From assembly GCA_017616475.1 (NCBI GenBank), contig JAFZYD010000100.1:1-40871 (forward strand): 40,871 nt of DNA, read 5' to 3'. Position 1 is the first letter of the stretch; every line of letters starts with the position of its first letter. The DNA comes from Bacteroidales bacterium. GTDB taxonomy: Bacteria; Bacteroidota; Bacteroidia; Bacteroidales; UBA932. The notes under the pieces are model-generated. The model worked only from the letters and a program-made list of their open reading frames with translations. It was not told where the DNA came from and did not search any database. Shown here piece by piece: positions 8,348 to 16,544 of the stretch. The translations under genes and the position numbers were made by a program.

Positions 8348-11300
8348 TTACTCGAAGATGATCTCCCAAATGGTCCTTGCGTGATCGTAAGGCTGAGGAG
8401 TTGTGCCTGCAGCGTAGGTGTCATCGTGATCTTTGTGGAATACCTTGGAGTTAGCCACGGAGAGAACGGTGACTTTGCCCTTGTCTGCGAGTTCTGCAAC
8501 ACCAGGGATGGTGAGAGTTACCTCGTACTGGGTGTTCTTGTCAACCTGGAGGTCAGTACCAAGGTTGCGCCAGTAGAACCAACCGGAAGTAACATCAACC
8601 TTGAGGTTCTCGGTCTCATAGCCGTTAGTCTCGATAGTACCGAAGCTAGGATCGATCGGGGTCACAAGTTTGAATTTAGGTCTGTTGGCCTCTTCTGCAA
8701 GAGAGGTAAGGATACCAGGATAGATGGTGTTGTAGCTTGCATCAACGGTGTTGGTTGCGAAGTCGTAGATAACCTTGGACTCGTCGTCAACATCGAGAAT
8801 CATGATGTTAGCCGGAGCTGCGCACCAATCCTGCTTGTGAGTGTGGAGAACAACGTCGGTTACTTTGAGCTTGAACGGGTTGATGAAGCGTACGATGTAA
8901 GCCTTGACAATCTTTTCAGCACCGTTCTTGAGGGTAACCTTGATGTTAACCAGGTAGTCGCGATACTGCTCGTATGCCTTGAATGCCTCGAGCATGCTCA
9001 TCTCCTGCAGCTTGTACTGAGGCTTGCCGCTTGCAACGCTCTCAATCTTAGCGGAGGTGTTAGGAACCGGAGTACCGTCGGAGTACTTGGTGTTAGCCCA
9101 GTCAATGCTCATTGCGAGGTTATCGACGTTCTGCTGGATATCCATATACTGACCGTAATCCTTGATGTGCTCCCTGATGGAAGTTTGAGGTTTCCAAGTG
9201 CCGGCAACATCTTTACCCTTGACAGCTACGATAGAGTCAACGTAAGGAACCTTGGTCATATCGGTAGAAGTAGCGCGGTAATCCTTCCAAGCACCGGCAA
9301 CATAGTCATTACCAGTCAGGCTGAGAGTTGCAGGATCCGGGTTGATGATGGTCTTGGTGAGCTGAGTGCGAGCATCGTCATCGTAGAGGATGTAATCCGG
9401 GTTGAGGATAGGCTCGGTCTCAGCCCAGTTGATAACAACATTCCACTTGATGGTGTAGCAAACCTTGCTGTACTTGTCATCCTTAGGGGTGAAAGTATAG
9501 GTAATCTTGTCTGCTCCCAGAGGAACCTGGTTGTTGAGCTTGATCGTGAACATTTTATTCTTGTCCCTGGAGAATGTTACCTCGTAGCTTCCAGGCTTCT
9601 GAGGAGTAGCGGTGACAACAGGATCTGCAGTGTAGATATTGTTGAAACCGGTCATATCCATTTCAAGTGCGTCATCCCACTCGTGGTTGCGACCTTCCTG
9701 AGGACGAGGATCAAGAGATGCAAGAGGTGCAGGAGTCGGCCAGGACTGTGCAAGTGTCAGATAGTCTACATCACCCAGATCGTAAACTACGTTGAGAGTC
9801 TTGTTGGTATCGGGAACGATGAGGAGGAGATAGTGACCCATAAACTCATCCAGCCACAAGAATCTGTTTGCATTGAGGTGATTATAGTTAGTATTCATCT
9901 CATTGCCGGTGGTAGGTCCGAAAACGGAACCATACTTCTTACCGGTAGCCTGATCAACTATAGTAGCATCGGCGCAAATCATAACATAGCGGCCGATATA
10001 ATCTTCTGCACCTTCTTTGATGGAAACCTTACCGTCGTCGGTGCAAGTCACCTTATCATAGCCATCAAAATCTTCCGGGATATACTCGCCGGAAACATTG
10101 TCATCATAGTTCTGGTTCCCTTGTGCGTCAACACCATCAGCGTGATAGCCCCAAGCGGACCAAGGTCCACCCTGCTGAGAGTTGGATGTATCATAAGTAA
10201 AGTAATGATACTCTACCTTGAAGCCCAGATTCTCGAGTGAGCCGTAGTAAGGATCGGCAAAACGCATACGAGCGGCTACATCGTAAGTGGTGCCTTCTAC
10301 CAGATAGTCGTTTTCGTAAGAGAAAACGGGACCGTAGGTTGCAAAGAGCTGGGAGTTGTAAGCAAGACGCCAGCGAGCAGCCTGCAAGCCGGGTTCGTGG
10401 CGGTTGTAAGCAGTCCAAAGAGGATAGAGGTAACGAAGCTTAACTGCGGTATAGTCAGAAACAACTGCCTCTGCGTGTGCGGTGTTCTTAGCAGCCTCCA
10501 GGGCAACGATTGTCTCGTAGCTGATGCTGTTGGCATTAACCCACGCAGACATTGATTCGTAAGCTGTCTTGAAGTACCCGTTGTCTCTGTATTGCATATT
10601 CAAAATATCGCTTATAGGCTGTCCACCGTTATCACCGGCAACATAGTTAGCCTGCGCAAGAGTCTTGCCTGTTCCGATAGTAGCAACCTCTGCTGTCCAC
10701 TGGTAATCCCAAGCAAGAGTGGATTTCATCGCCATAAGTTCGATCAACCAATCGATAGGCTTGTCTGCAAAGTATTTCCAGTAATCTACATAGCCTTCCA
10801 CATTCAGCTGATCTAAACCGACCTTCTCAACGTTAACCTTTGCTACTGCATAGTTGTAGTGGTCGCCTTCTGCCTTGGTGGCAATGTCGCCAACCTGGAG
10901 ACGGCGGTCGAGCATAGAGAACTTATAGTTTGCCACGTCTGCACCTGCAGGGCTCACGCGATACTTAAGTCTGAGCGCGCTTACCGGAATCTGACGGAAA
11001 GTGTAATTTTCTGCATAATTGGAACCGTAAGCAACGCAGTTACCCAAAATATCCAACGCAGAATTAACAGCATTTGCAATTGTAGCATAGTCGTAAACTA
11101 TCTCACCTTCCTCAATAGCATGGTCAACATCACCCCACTGGGTGGCATCCGGCCACTTATAGTTTACATAAGAATCTGAGTTGCAGTCCCAGGCTGCATT
11201 GTAAGCAGGGTTGCTGGTCTGTCCGGTAATTCCCAGATATGAGTTGTAGAGCATACACCAGTAACGAACATTGGCAAACGCAGGATCCAGATAAGGGTTA

Positions 11301-12220
11301 GCACCATTATTCTGATCCAACCAGTTCCTAATCTTTTCGTTATACTGACGGAAGAACATATACAACTCCCATTTGGTCGGGGTAACTGCATAAACAGTAG
11401 CCTGAGACATACCCAGATCGGGATCCCAAATTTCGGGGATAACAGCCAGGTCTACGATGTCTTTGCTGAGAGAAATCTCAACGATACCATCTTCTGCACC
11501 CTCTACGTTGTGAAGTTCAAGGATGCCGTCCTCAACGATAGCGGTAATGGTGCCCAGAGGGAGCCACTCCTCGGTGAGGTAGGTCTTCTCGCCGGTTGCG
11601 CCATTAACTTTGATCCACTTGCCATAGTGTGCAGTGTCAGACTTGTCGGTGCAAGGCAGATAGTAGTCACCTGCGTCGCCTTTGTCGCCTTTGGCGCCCT
11701 TGAGAGAAGCCAGCCACTCAGCCTCTGTGCCGGTGAAGCCGTTCTTCTTGGCAACTTCGTAAGCAGAATCGCCGTCAACGCCGTCTTTACCCTTGAGGGA
11801 AGCCAGCCACTCGGCCTCTGTGCCGGTGAAACCGTTAGCCTTTGCTACTTCGTAAGCAGAAGCACCGGTGTCACCCTGAGGGCCACGTGCGGGCTTTTCG
11901 GAATCAATGCCGTCGCAGAACCAATTGCCGTTGTCGCCAATGGACCAAACGGTACCGTCTTTGCCATCCTTACCGTTAGTGATAACGAAAGGATCACCAT
12001 TGCTGAGGGTTACCTTAACACCGCCTTCGACGGGGGTAACCGAAGTGATTACGCTGCCATCAGTAATGAGCTTCTGGAGTCTGCCAACCTCTGTATTAAG
12101 GTTGTCAACCTTGTCCTGAAGCGCCTTAATGTCTGAACCGTAATCCTTTGTACAAGCAATCAGTACACTTACTGCCATCAAGCAGACAGCGGTAAGTCTA
12201 AAAAACATTTTACGTTTCAT
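8348..12220 (-). CDS. Large surface lipoprotein with DUF4988-like and collagen-like N-terminal modules
   Basis: About 1290 residues. The start is set at MKRKMFFRL (12220); the frame is open further upstream, but that part lies within the promoter and leader. The signal peptide ends in a lipobox LIAC (Cys23), so the protein is lipidated. A short coiled coil (about 27-52, IKALQDKVDNLNTEVGRLQK) could trimerise. A DUF4988-like segment then reads VTPVEGGVKVTLSNGDPF and GTVWSIGDNGNWFCDG. Next come G-x-y stretches and two near-identical units SAYEVAKANGFTGTEAEWLA (121-144 and 152-175). The remaining ~1100 residues look like a secreted beta-rich protein, but I recognise no enzymatic motif. Probably an exposed adhesin or glycan/host-contact protein; function unknown. 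It has its own promoter and terminator. Confidence 0.85.
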   Translation of the reverse strand: MKRKMFFRLTAVCLMAVSVLIACTKDYGSDIKALQDKVDNLNTEVGRLQKLITDGSVITSVTPVEGGVKVTLSNGDPFVITNGKDGKDGTVWSIGDNGNWFCDGIDSEKPARGPQGDTGASAYEVAKANGFTGTEAEWLASLKGKDGVDGDSAYEVAKKNGFTGTEAEWLASLKGAKGDKGDAGDYYLPCTDKSDTAHYGKWIKVNGATGEKTYLTEEWLPLGTITAIVEDGILELHNVEGAEDGIVEISLSKDIVDLAVIPEIWDPDLGMSQATVYAVTPTKWELYMFFRQYNEKIRNWLDQNNGANPYLDPAFANVRYWCMLYNSYLGITGQTSNPAYNAAWDCNSDSYVNYKWPDATQWGDVDHAIEEGEIVYDYATIANAVNSALDILGNCVAYGSNYAENYTFRQIPVSALRLKYRVSPAGADVANYKFSMLDRRLQVGDIATKAEGDHYNYAVAKVNVEKVGLDQLNVEGYVDYWKYFADKPIDWLIELMAMKSTLAWDYQWTAEVATIGTGKTLAQANYVAGDNGGQPISDILNMQYRDNGYFKTAYESMSAWVNANSISYETIVALEAAKNTAHAEAVVSDYTAVKLRYLYPLWTAYNRHEPGLQAARWRLAYNSQLFATYGPVFSYENDYLVEGTTYDVAARMRFADPYYGSLENLGFKVEYHYFTYDTSNSQQGGPWSAWGYHADGVDAQGNQNYDDNVSGEYIPEDFDGYDKVTCTDDGKVSIKEGAEDYIGRYVMICADATIVDQATGKKYGSVFGPTTGNEMNTNYNHLNANRFLWLDEFMGHYLLLIVPDTNKTLNVVYDLGDVDYLTLAQSWPTPAPLASLDPRPQEGRNHEWDDALEMDMTGFNNIYTADPVVTATPQKPGSYEVTFSRDKNKMFTIKLNNQVPLGADKITYTFTPKDDKYSKVCYTIKWNVVINWAETEPILNPDYILYDDDARTQLTKTIINPDPATLSLTGNDYVAGAWKDYRATSTDMTKVPYVDSIVAVKGKDVAGTWKPQTSIREHIKDYGQYMDIQQNVDNLAMSIDWANTKYSDGTPVPNTSAKIESVASGKPQYKLQEMSMLEAFKAYEQYRDYLVNIKVTLKNGAEKIVKAYIVRFINPFKLKVTDVVLHTHKQDWCAAPANIMILDVDDESKVIYDFATNTVDASYNTIYPGILTSLAEEANRPKFKLVTPIDPSFGTIETNGYETENLKVDVTSGWFYWRNLGTDLQVDKNTQYEVTLTIPGVAELADKGKVTVLSVANSKVFHKDHDDTYAAGTTPQPYDHARTIWEIIFE
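11696..11860 (-). repeat. Tandem collagen-like / SAYEVA repeat in the lipoprotein gene
   Basis: Two copies of a 72-nt unit encode SAYEVAK[A/K]NGFTGTEAEWLA followed by SLKG. Minus-strand unit 1 is 11860-11789 and unit 2 is 11767-11696, offset by 93 nt with a short G-x-y linker between. The protein units differ at a single residue, consistent with recent duplication or recombination. Confidence 0.85.
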
Positions 12221-12304
12221 TTGATTAAACATTAATTTAAATGGATTATAAAAATTAATTATAATTCTATTTATGTATTTGCGCACTACGCACAAAATAT
12301 TGGT

Positions 12305-12335
12305 CAAATATAGATATAAAATACTTAACCACAAA
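12305..12335 (-). promoter_or_regulatory. Promoter of the large lipoprotein gene
   Basis: Minus strand: -33 TTTG at 12335-12332, exactly 19 nt, then -7 TATATTTG at 12312-12305. Both boxes match consensus. The leader is about 80 nt and AT-rich. The rest of the 12221-12383 spacer holds nothing else I can identify. Confidence 0.8.
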
Positions 12336-12383
12336 ATTTTTTGCGGATTTATGCGTTCTATTTGTTAAAAAAATGTCAATATT

Positions 12384-14444
12384 TTAATAAAATTTGCCTC
12401 TATAGTCCTTTACTTCAGCTTCTTGCTTGATTATTTCGGGTAACTGCTGGATGACGGAATAGCCCTTCTGGGCGCTTCTGTTGAGGGCGTCTGTTTCGGA
12501 GAAGAACTCCCCGTCCTCGGCCTTGGCAACCTGGAAGAAATAGACGCCAATCTGGCCTTTGACAGGCCCAACGACCTCTCCTTCCGGCGCTGAAGCCACC
12601 GCTCCGGCAAACGAAGGCTCCACGCTCATATCCAACGCACCGAAGCTCATACCCTCCTTGTGGTTGACGGTGGTGTTGAACTTCTCCGCCAGCGCGTCCA
12701 GCGACTCGCCGCCGCTGATCTTGGCCTTGGCCTCTTCTGCAACCTTCTCTACCTTCTTATCGTTTATAAGCTGAGTCAATATATCATCTTTGACCTCCTC
12801 AAGGGGGATTCTGCCCTCCTTGCGTACTTTTGTGACAGCCGCCACAAAGTAATATTTGTTATCAACCGTAATCACATCCGATACTGAACCTTCTTTTGTC
12901 TTACGGTCGAACACCCAGTGCACCACCTGCCGCGCGTTGTCGCAGTCGCCTATTCGCTTGGTGTCGTAGGTTACGTGCTGCATAGGTACAACCGGCAGCC
13001 CCTCTTCCTTGACGATTGCGGCAAACTTTGCATAGTCGTTGTCGCTGCGGTCTGCCAGATCGGCTGCTTTCATATTATAATCTCTATAGGTGTTGTCGCT
13101 TGGATTGATGTTCTTGCGCAGTATGGCGAGCTTGACCTTGTCCTTGAGTTCGGACGCGTCCACAAGCTTGAGCACCGCCAGCATCTGGTACTGGTCTATC
13201 TCAATCAGGCGGGTTTCGCCAGGGCGCATATCGAACGCCTCGGCAAACACATCCATACCGTTGGCTGCCATATCCTTCATACTCATCTTTGCCGTCGGCA
13301 TCAAGTCGTCGCTGCCGCCGTTCTTCTTGACCTCTGCCAGCAGGGAGTCTGCGGAGGCGCGCTTGTCCATGGGGAACAGGGAATATGCGAACTGAACCTG
13401 GTCCGGCATACGCTTGCGCTCTGCAACGCGCACAGCGGTGAAAGCTTCTGCGGTGGAATCAACCGGGCTGATGGCTCCGGTGCCGCCGAATGCGAAATCT
13501 GCAATGGCGGGGGTCGAAGCGAGCTCTTCCTTGCTGTAGAAGTTGTCGTCCCAACGGCGGTCGGAATTGAGAGCCACAAAGTTCTTGAGGTTCTCTGCAA
13601 CGGCAAACTGATTGTACAGATCGTCGAACACAGCCTTGGTCTCTTCGATATCCTCTGCGCTGGGTTCAACCTCGAACACTACGTATTCGATGTCGCGGTT
13701 GGCCCACTGGCGGTACTGCTCCTTGCGGTCGTTGTAATATTTGGTAACCTCTGCGGAGGTAATCTTGATGGTGCTGTCCACACCAAAGTTGATGGGAACC
13801 ATAAACCAGTCCACATCTTTAGTGAGGTTGCCCTCGTTCACGGCACGATTCAACTGGGAGGCGTTCATAATGTCGCTGTTGCGAACAGCAGAGTAATACT
13901 TGTTATACATCTGCTGTGCATAAACCTGCTCCTTGAGGTAATCCCAATACCTGCGGGGCAGGCCGCTCTCGTCCAGATCCATCTGGGCAACAAAGGTCTT
14001 CACCGCCTCCGGGCTGAACTGACCGTCCTCGCCGCGGAACATAGTCTGCTGGGAGATTACAGGTGAAGGGTTCTCGCCCTGCAGCAGCTCAACCATTTCG
14101 GCATCCTCTACGGAAAAGCCGGCCTTCTTGATTTTGGGGAAGAAGACCTTCTGGTTGTAGAACTGGTTCCAGGTCATCTCGCGCAGCTGGCGCTGGCTCT
14201 CCTCTGTGTTGGAGTTGCCGCCGGTGAGCGCGTTCATTAAAGATGTATTCTGCTCGAGCGCCGTGTAATATTCACGATAAGAAATGCTCTTGCCACCCAT
14301 CGAACCCACATTGTTTTCTTTTGACATACTCTGCAAAGTCGACCCGAGAGTATTAGGGTCTATGATAAACGACAGCAAAGCTACCGCTATCAAGATTGAA
14401 ATAAGAATTCCGAGTTTGACACGGATTTTCTCCAATACGGCCAT
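12384..14444 (-). CDS. PpiD/SurA-like periplasmic peptidyl-prolyl isomerase
   Basis: A membrane-anchored periplasmic folding factor of the PpiD/SurA type that assists outer-membrane protein folding. At 686 residues it matches Bacteroidetes PpiD-like proteins. One N-terminal membrane helix (about 11-28, LGILISILIAVALLSFII) is followed by a SurA_N-like chaperone region with the PpiD-type segments GKSISYREYY and WNQFYNQKVFFPKIKKAG. Parvulin-like regions follow, including the segment around ARQVVHWVFDRKTKEGSVSD and YYFVAAVTKVRKEGRIPLEE. It is the last gene of the leftward envelope run; the neighbouring barrel and LptC genes fit a role in outer-membrane biogenesis. A separate promoter lies in the 94-nt gap before it. 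Confidence 0.88.
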   Translation of the reverse strand: MAVLEKIRVKLGILISILIAVALLSFIIDPNTLGSTLQSMSKENNVGSMGGKSISYREYYTALEQNTSLMNALTGGNSNTEESQRQLREMTWNQFYNQKVFFPKIKKAGFSVEDAEMVELLQGENPSPVISQQTMFRGEDGQFSPEAVKTFVAQMDLDESGLPRRYWDYLKEQVYAQQMYNKYYSAVRNSDIMNASQLNRAVNEGNLTKDVDWFMVPINFGVDSTIKITSAEVTKYYNDRKEQYRQWANRDIEYVVFEVEPSAEDIEETKAVFDDLYNQFAVAENLKNFVALNSDRRWDDNFYSKEELASTPAIADFAFGGTGAISPVDSTAEAFTAVRVAERKRMPDQVQFAYSLFPMDKRASADSLLAEVKKNGGSDDLMPTAKMSMKDMAANGMDVFAEAFDMRPGETRLIEIDQYQMLAVLKLVDASELKDKVKLAILRKNINPSDNTYRDYNMKAADLADRSDNDYAKFAAIVKEEGLPVVPMQHVTYDTKRIGDCDNARQVVHWVFDRKTKEGSVSDVITVDNKYYFVAAVTKVRKEGRIPLEEVKDDILTQLINDKKVEKVAEEAKAKISGGESLDALAEKFNTTVNHKEGMSFGALDMSVEPSFAGAVASAPEGEVVGPVKGQIGVYFFQVAKAEDGEFFSETDALNRSAQKGYSVIQQLPEIIKQEAEVKDYRGKFY

Positions 14445-14489
14445 ATCAGTATTATTTGGTTATTTTCATAATAATCACGCTACTGCACG

Positions 14490-14531
14490 CCCCGTATCTG
14501 CATACAGGGGGACAATAAGCGCGCAAAATTA
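14490..14531 (-). promoter_or_regulatory. Promoter -7 box and leader hairpin of the PpiD-like gene
   Basis: Minus strand -7 TAATTTTG at 14531-14524 is followed by a hairpin at 14510-14490 (CCCC-T-GTAT / ATAC-GGGG, one bulge, 4-nt loop) in the putative leader. The hairpin lacks a T tract, so it is more likely a leader structure than a terminator of lptC. No clear -33 box. Confidence 0.45.
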
Positions 14532-14538
14532 TAAAAAA

Positions 14539-15138
14539 TTATTTATTTCGCGGCAACGGACCCACAAAATTCACTGTATCAATGTAAAATTTGGTGGAAT
14601 CGTTAACCACCCGGCCATAAGAATCGAAAGGCCTGAGTATTGTAGATTTGTTGGCTCGCTGGTCGCTGCGCATACCGTAGCCCTGCAGCTTGCCTTGCGG
14701 CGAGGTCATTACCACATAGCAGTCGGTGTATATCTGTTCCGCCTGCCTGTCCCAATACACGGTGTCGGTAATTATCCTCTCGCCTTTTATATGGTTGAGG
14801 ATGTTGACGTTGCCGAACGCCATCCACTCCTCTTTCTTTTTGGTTGTGATGTGCTGTGCCCCCTCGGCAACCAGCTGGCTCTCCAGCAGCCCGTCTTCGC
14901 TGTAAAGATAAACCTCGAAGCCTTCGCTGTAAACCTCCTTGGTGGTGGGCACGGAATCTTTCTCGTAGCGGTAGGTGTCCATAGCCCGGGTGCGCATCTC
15001 CATAGAGAGGTCGGCCTTCTGGAATTCCTGTACCTGCATACCGCGCACGCTCTGCACCGGAGTGGTTTCGTAGTCTATCTCCGGCTTGGGTGCCTTCTCC
15101 TTGCAGGAGGGGGTCAGAAGCGCGGCACATAAAAACAA
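14539..15138 (-). CDS. lptC: LptC-like LPS-export lipoprotein (start uncertain)
   Basis: LptC-family protein, the periplasmic link of the lipopolysaccharide export bridge. It has the LptC/OstA-like beta-jellyroll pattern with repeated strands such as DSVPTTKEVYSEGFEVYLYS, the SQLVAEGAQHITTKKKEEWM region, and a C-terminal YGMRSDQ segment. The lipobox LTPSC (Cys at the 12th codon from 15138) predicts lipidation. The annotated start is TTG at 15138; it gives only about 12 residues before the Cys and no positively charged n-region. Reading further upstream in frame gives IKRTVEAGLRALSLPLFLCA, a plausible signal peptide, but this lacks any ATG, GTG or TTG and runs through the GTAGAG hairpin at 15141-15171. 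The gene follows the TPR gene in an operon. Confidence 0.75.
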   Translation of the reverse strand: MFLCAALLTPSCKEKAPKPEIDYETTPVQSVRGMQVQEFQKADLSMEMRTRAMDTYRYEKDSVPTTKEVYSEGFEVYLYSEDGLLESQLVAEGAQHITTKKKEEWMAFGNVNILNHIKGERIITDTVYWDRQAEQIYTDCYVVMTSPQGKLQGYGMRSDQRANKSTILRPFDSYGRVVNDSTKFYIDTVNFVGPLPRNK

Positions 15139-15140
15139 CG

Positions 15141-15171
15141 GTAGAGACAGGGCCCGGAGCCCCGCCTCTAC
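15141..15171. repeat. GTAGAG...CTCTAC palindromic repeat at the start of lptC
   Basis: GTAGAGACAGGGC pairs with GCCCCGCCTCTAC (11 of 13 Watson-Crick pairs, the others A/C) around a 5-nt loop. It has the look of the dispersed GTAGAGRCG-type REP hairpins found in many bacteria. It lies between the TPR stop and the first possible lptC start, in frame with the lptC signal peptide. Confidence 0.65.
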
Positions 15172-15202
15172 TGTGCGTTTTATGATGTTATTGTGTATCG
15201 TG

Positions 15203-16519
15203 TTACTTGGCTGTTCTCACGGTTGTAGTCTCGCGCAGGGCGCCGCAACTTACGGTGTAGCTCTGGCCGTTGGTCAAGTCGTACATAAAGGCGTCGGCCT
15301 GGCCGGGGAAGTATGCCTGGTACTGAGCCGCCAGGGCGTTGGCGTCTGCAGTGAGCGAAGGGTCGGCGGCCTTTGCGCGATTCACGTAGTCGTAGGCAAC
15401 CCAGAAGTGGGCGTGCGACTCAATCTCGTTGCCGCCGCAGCGGACGGTGCCCCATATTGTACCTATCAGCAGGTATGCCTTGCCCTTGAATTCGTCTGAC
15501 AGTTCGGCGGCCTTCTTAGCAGCTGCAATTGCAGCTGCGTTGTTGCCCGCCTTTTTATAATTATAGGAGCCGAGCTCAAAGTAGTAGTTGGCCAGCTGCT
15601 GGGTGTCGGAACCGTCGCAGGTTGCGATGGCCTCGTTCAGGAACTTGACGGCCTTGGATGTTTCGTCCTTGCGGGAATAAAGCTTGTAAAGCAGATATGC
15701 CGTGGAGGAGGAAGGATCCAGACGGTAGAGCGACTCGACTGCGTTCAGATAAAGGTCGCTGTCCAGGCAGTCGGCGCTGCTGAGCATTTTTACTACGCCG
15801 CGAAGAGTCTCCTCGTCGGTGGGGTTGGCCTCATAGCGGGGAGTTAGCAGCGCGAGCAGGTTGTCGCAACTTGCAATGCCGCAGTTCATAAACAGCGTCT
15901 CGACGTCTTTCTGTGCCTTGCGCAGGCTGGGGTTGTCCTTGGCTGCCAGCTGGGCGGATATGTTCTCCGTGATGGCGGTGTAATCGTTCATCACCTGCTC
16001 TGCATCCAGGGCGCCCTGGGTATACAGGTTGGAGGCAGTCTCCATCAACTTGACGCAAACCAGATCGCTGGCCTTGCTGCCGGTGGTGTTGAAGATATTC
16101 TTCATCTCATCGTATAGGGCCTGCGGGTCGTTCTCGTTCCAGCGGAACTTGTTGATGTCGATGGCCTTGTTGTTGAGGGCGGACACGGCGTTCTTGGGGA
16201 ACGCAGCCACGCGCTGGTCGTAGATTTTCATAATGGTGTCCAGATAACCGGCACGGGCCTGAGGGTCTTTAGTTTTACCCATTGCCCAGCGGAGCAGTTT
16301 CTGTCCGTCGATAAGCATATTCTGACTTGCCGTAACGGGGCAGATTGCATACGCTTTGCGCCAAGGGCCTATCGCCTCTTCGTTATTGCCTTGCTTAAGG
16401 TACTCTTTGTAATAAGAGAGATACTTTACACATTCGGCACTGTCCGGCCCGAATCTGTTCTGTGCGAATGCAGCAACTGTGAACATCGCCGCAAACATAA
16501 GTGTCAAAATCTTTTTCAT
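15203..16519 (-). CDS. Periplasmic tetratricopeptide-repeat protein
   Basis: 438 residues with a cleavable signal peptide (MKKILTLMFAAMFTVAAFAQ). The mature part is helical with TPR-like units, for example YYKEYLKQGNNEEAIGPWRK near the N terminus, SAVESLYRLDP-like helices in the middle and ANYYFELGSYNYKKAGNNAA near 300. It probably acts as a periplasmic scaffold. Its place between the outer-membrane barrel and lptC, in a coaX-barrel-TPR-lptC-PpiD order that I recall as widely shared in Bacteroidales, points to outer-membrane assembly or transport. No catalytic motif seen; exact role unknown. Confidence 0.85.
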   Translation of the reverse strand: MKKILTLMFAAMFTVAAFAQNRFGPDSAECVKYLSYYKEYLKQGNNEEAIGPWRKAYAICPVTASQNMLIDGQKLLRWAMGKTKDPQARAGYLDTIMKIYDQRVAAFPKNAVSALNNKAIDINKFRWNENDPQALYDEMKNIFNTTGSKASDLVCVKLMETASNLYTQGALDAEQVMNDYTAITENISAQLAAKDNPSLRKAQKDVETLFMNCGIASCDNLLALLTPRYEANPTDEETLRGVVKMLSSADCLDSDLYLNAVESLYRLDPSSSTAYLLYKLYSRKDETSKAVKFLNEAIATCDGSDTQQLANYYFELGSYNYKKAGNNAAAIAAAKKAAELSDEFKGKAYLLIGTIWGTVRCGGNEIESHAHFWVAYDYVNRAKAADPSLTADANALAAQYQAYFPGQADAFMYDLTNGQSYTVSCGALRETTTVRTAK

Positions 16520-16544
16520 AGTGTAAAGTTATTAATTTATTAAC

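Noticed and set aside
8381..10240. 619-codon plus-strand frame opposite the lipoprotein gene
   Set aside because: Antisense shadow; composition mirrors the lipoprotein and it has no start context.
12221..12334. 38-residue extension of the large lipoprotein
   Set aside because: It covers the promoter boxes and would bury the lipoprotein signal peptide.
14490..14510. Hairpin as terminator of lptC
   Set aside because: No T tract, and it lies downstream of a -7 box; better read as a leader structure.
15131..15138. ATG at 15130 as the lptC start
   Set aside because: It is in another frame (MCRASDP...) and does not lead into the LptC sequence.
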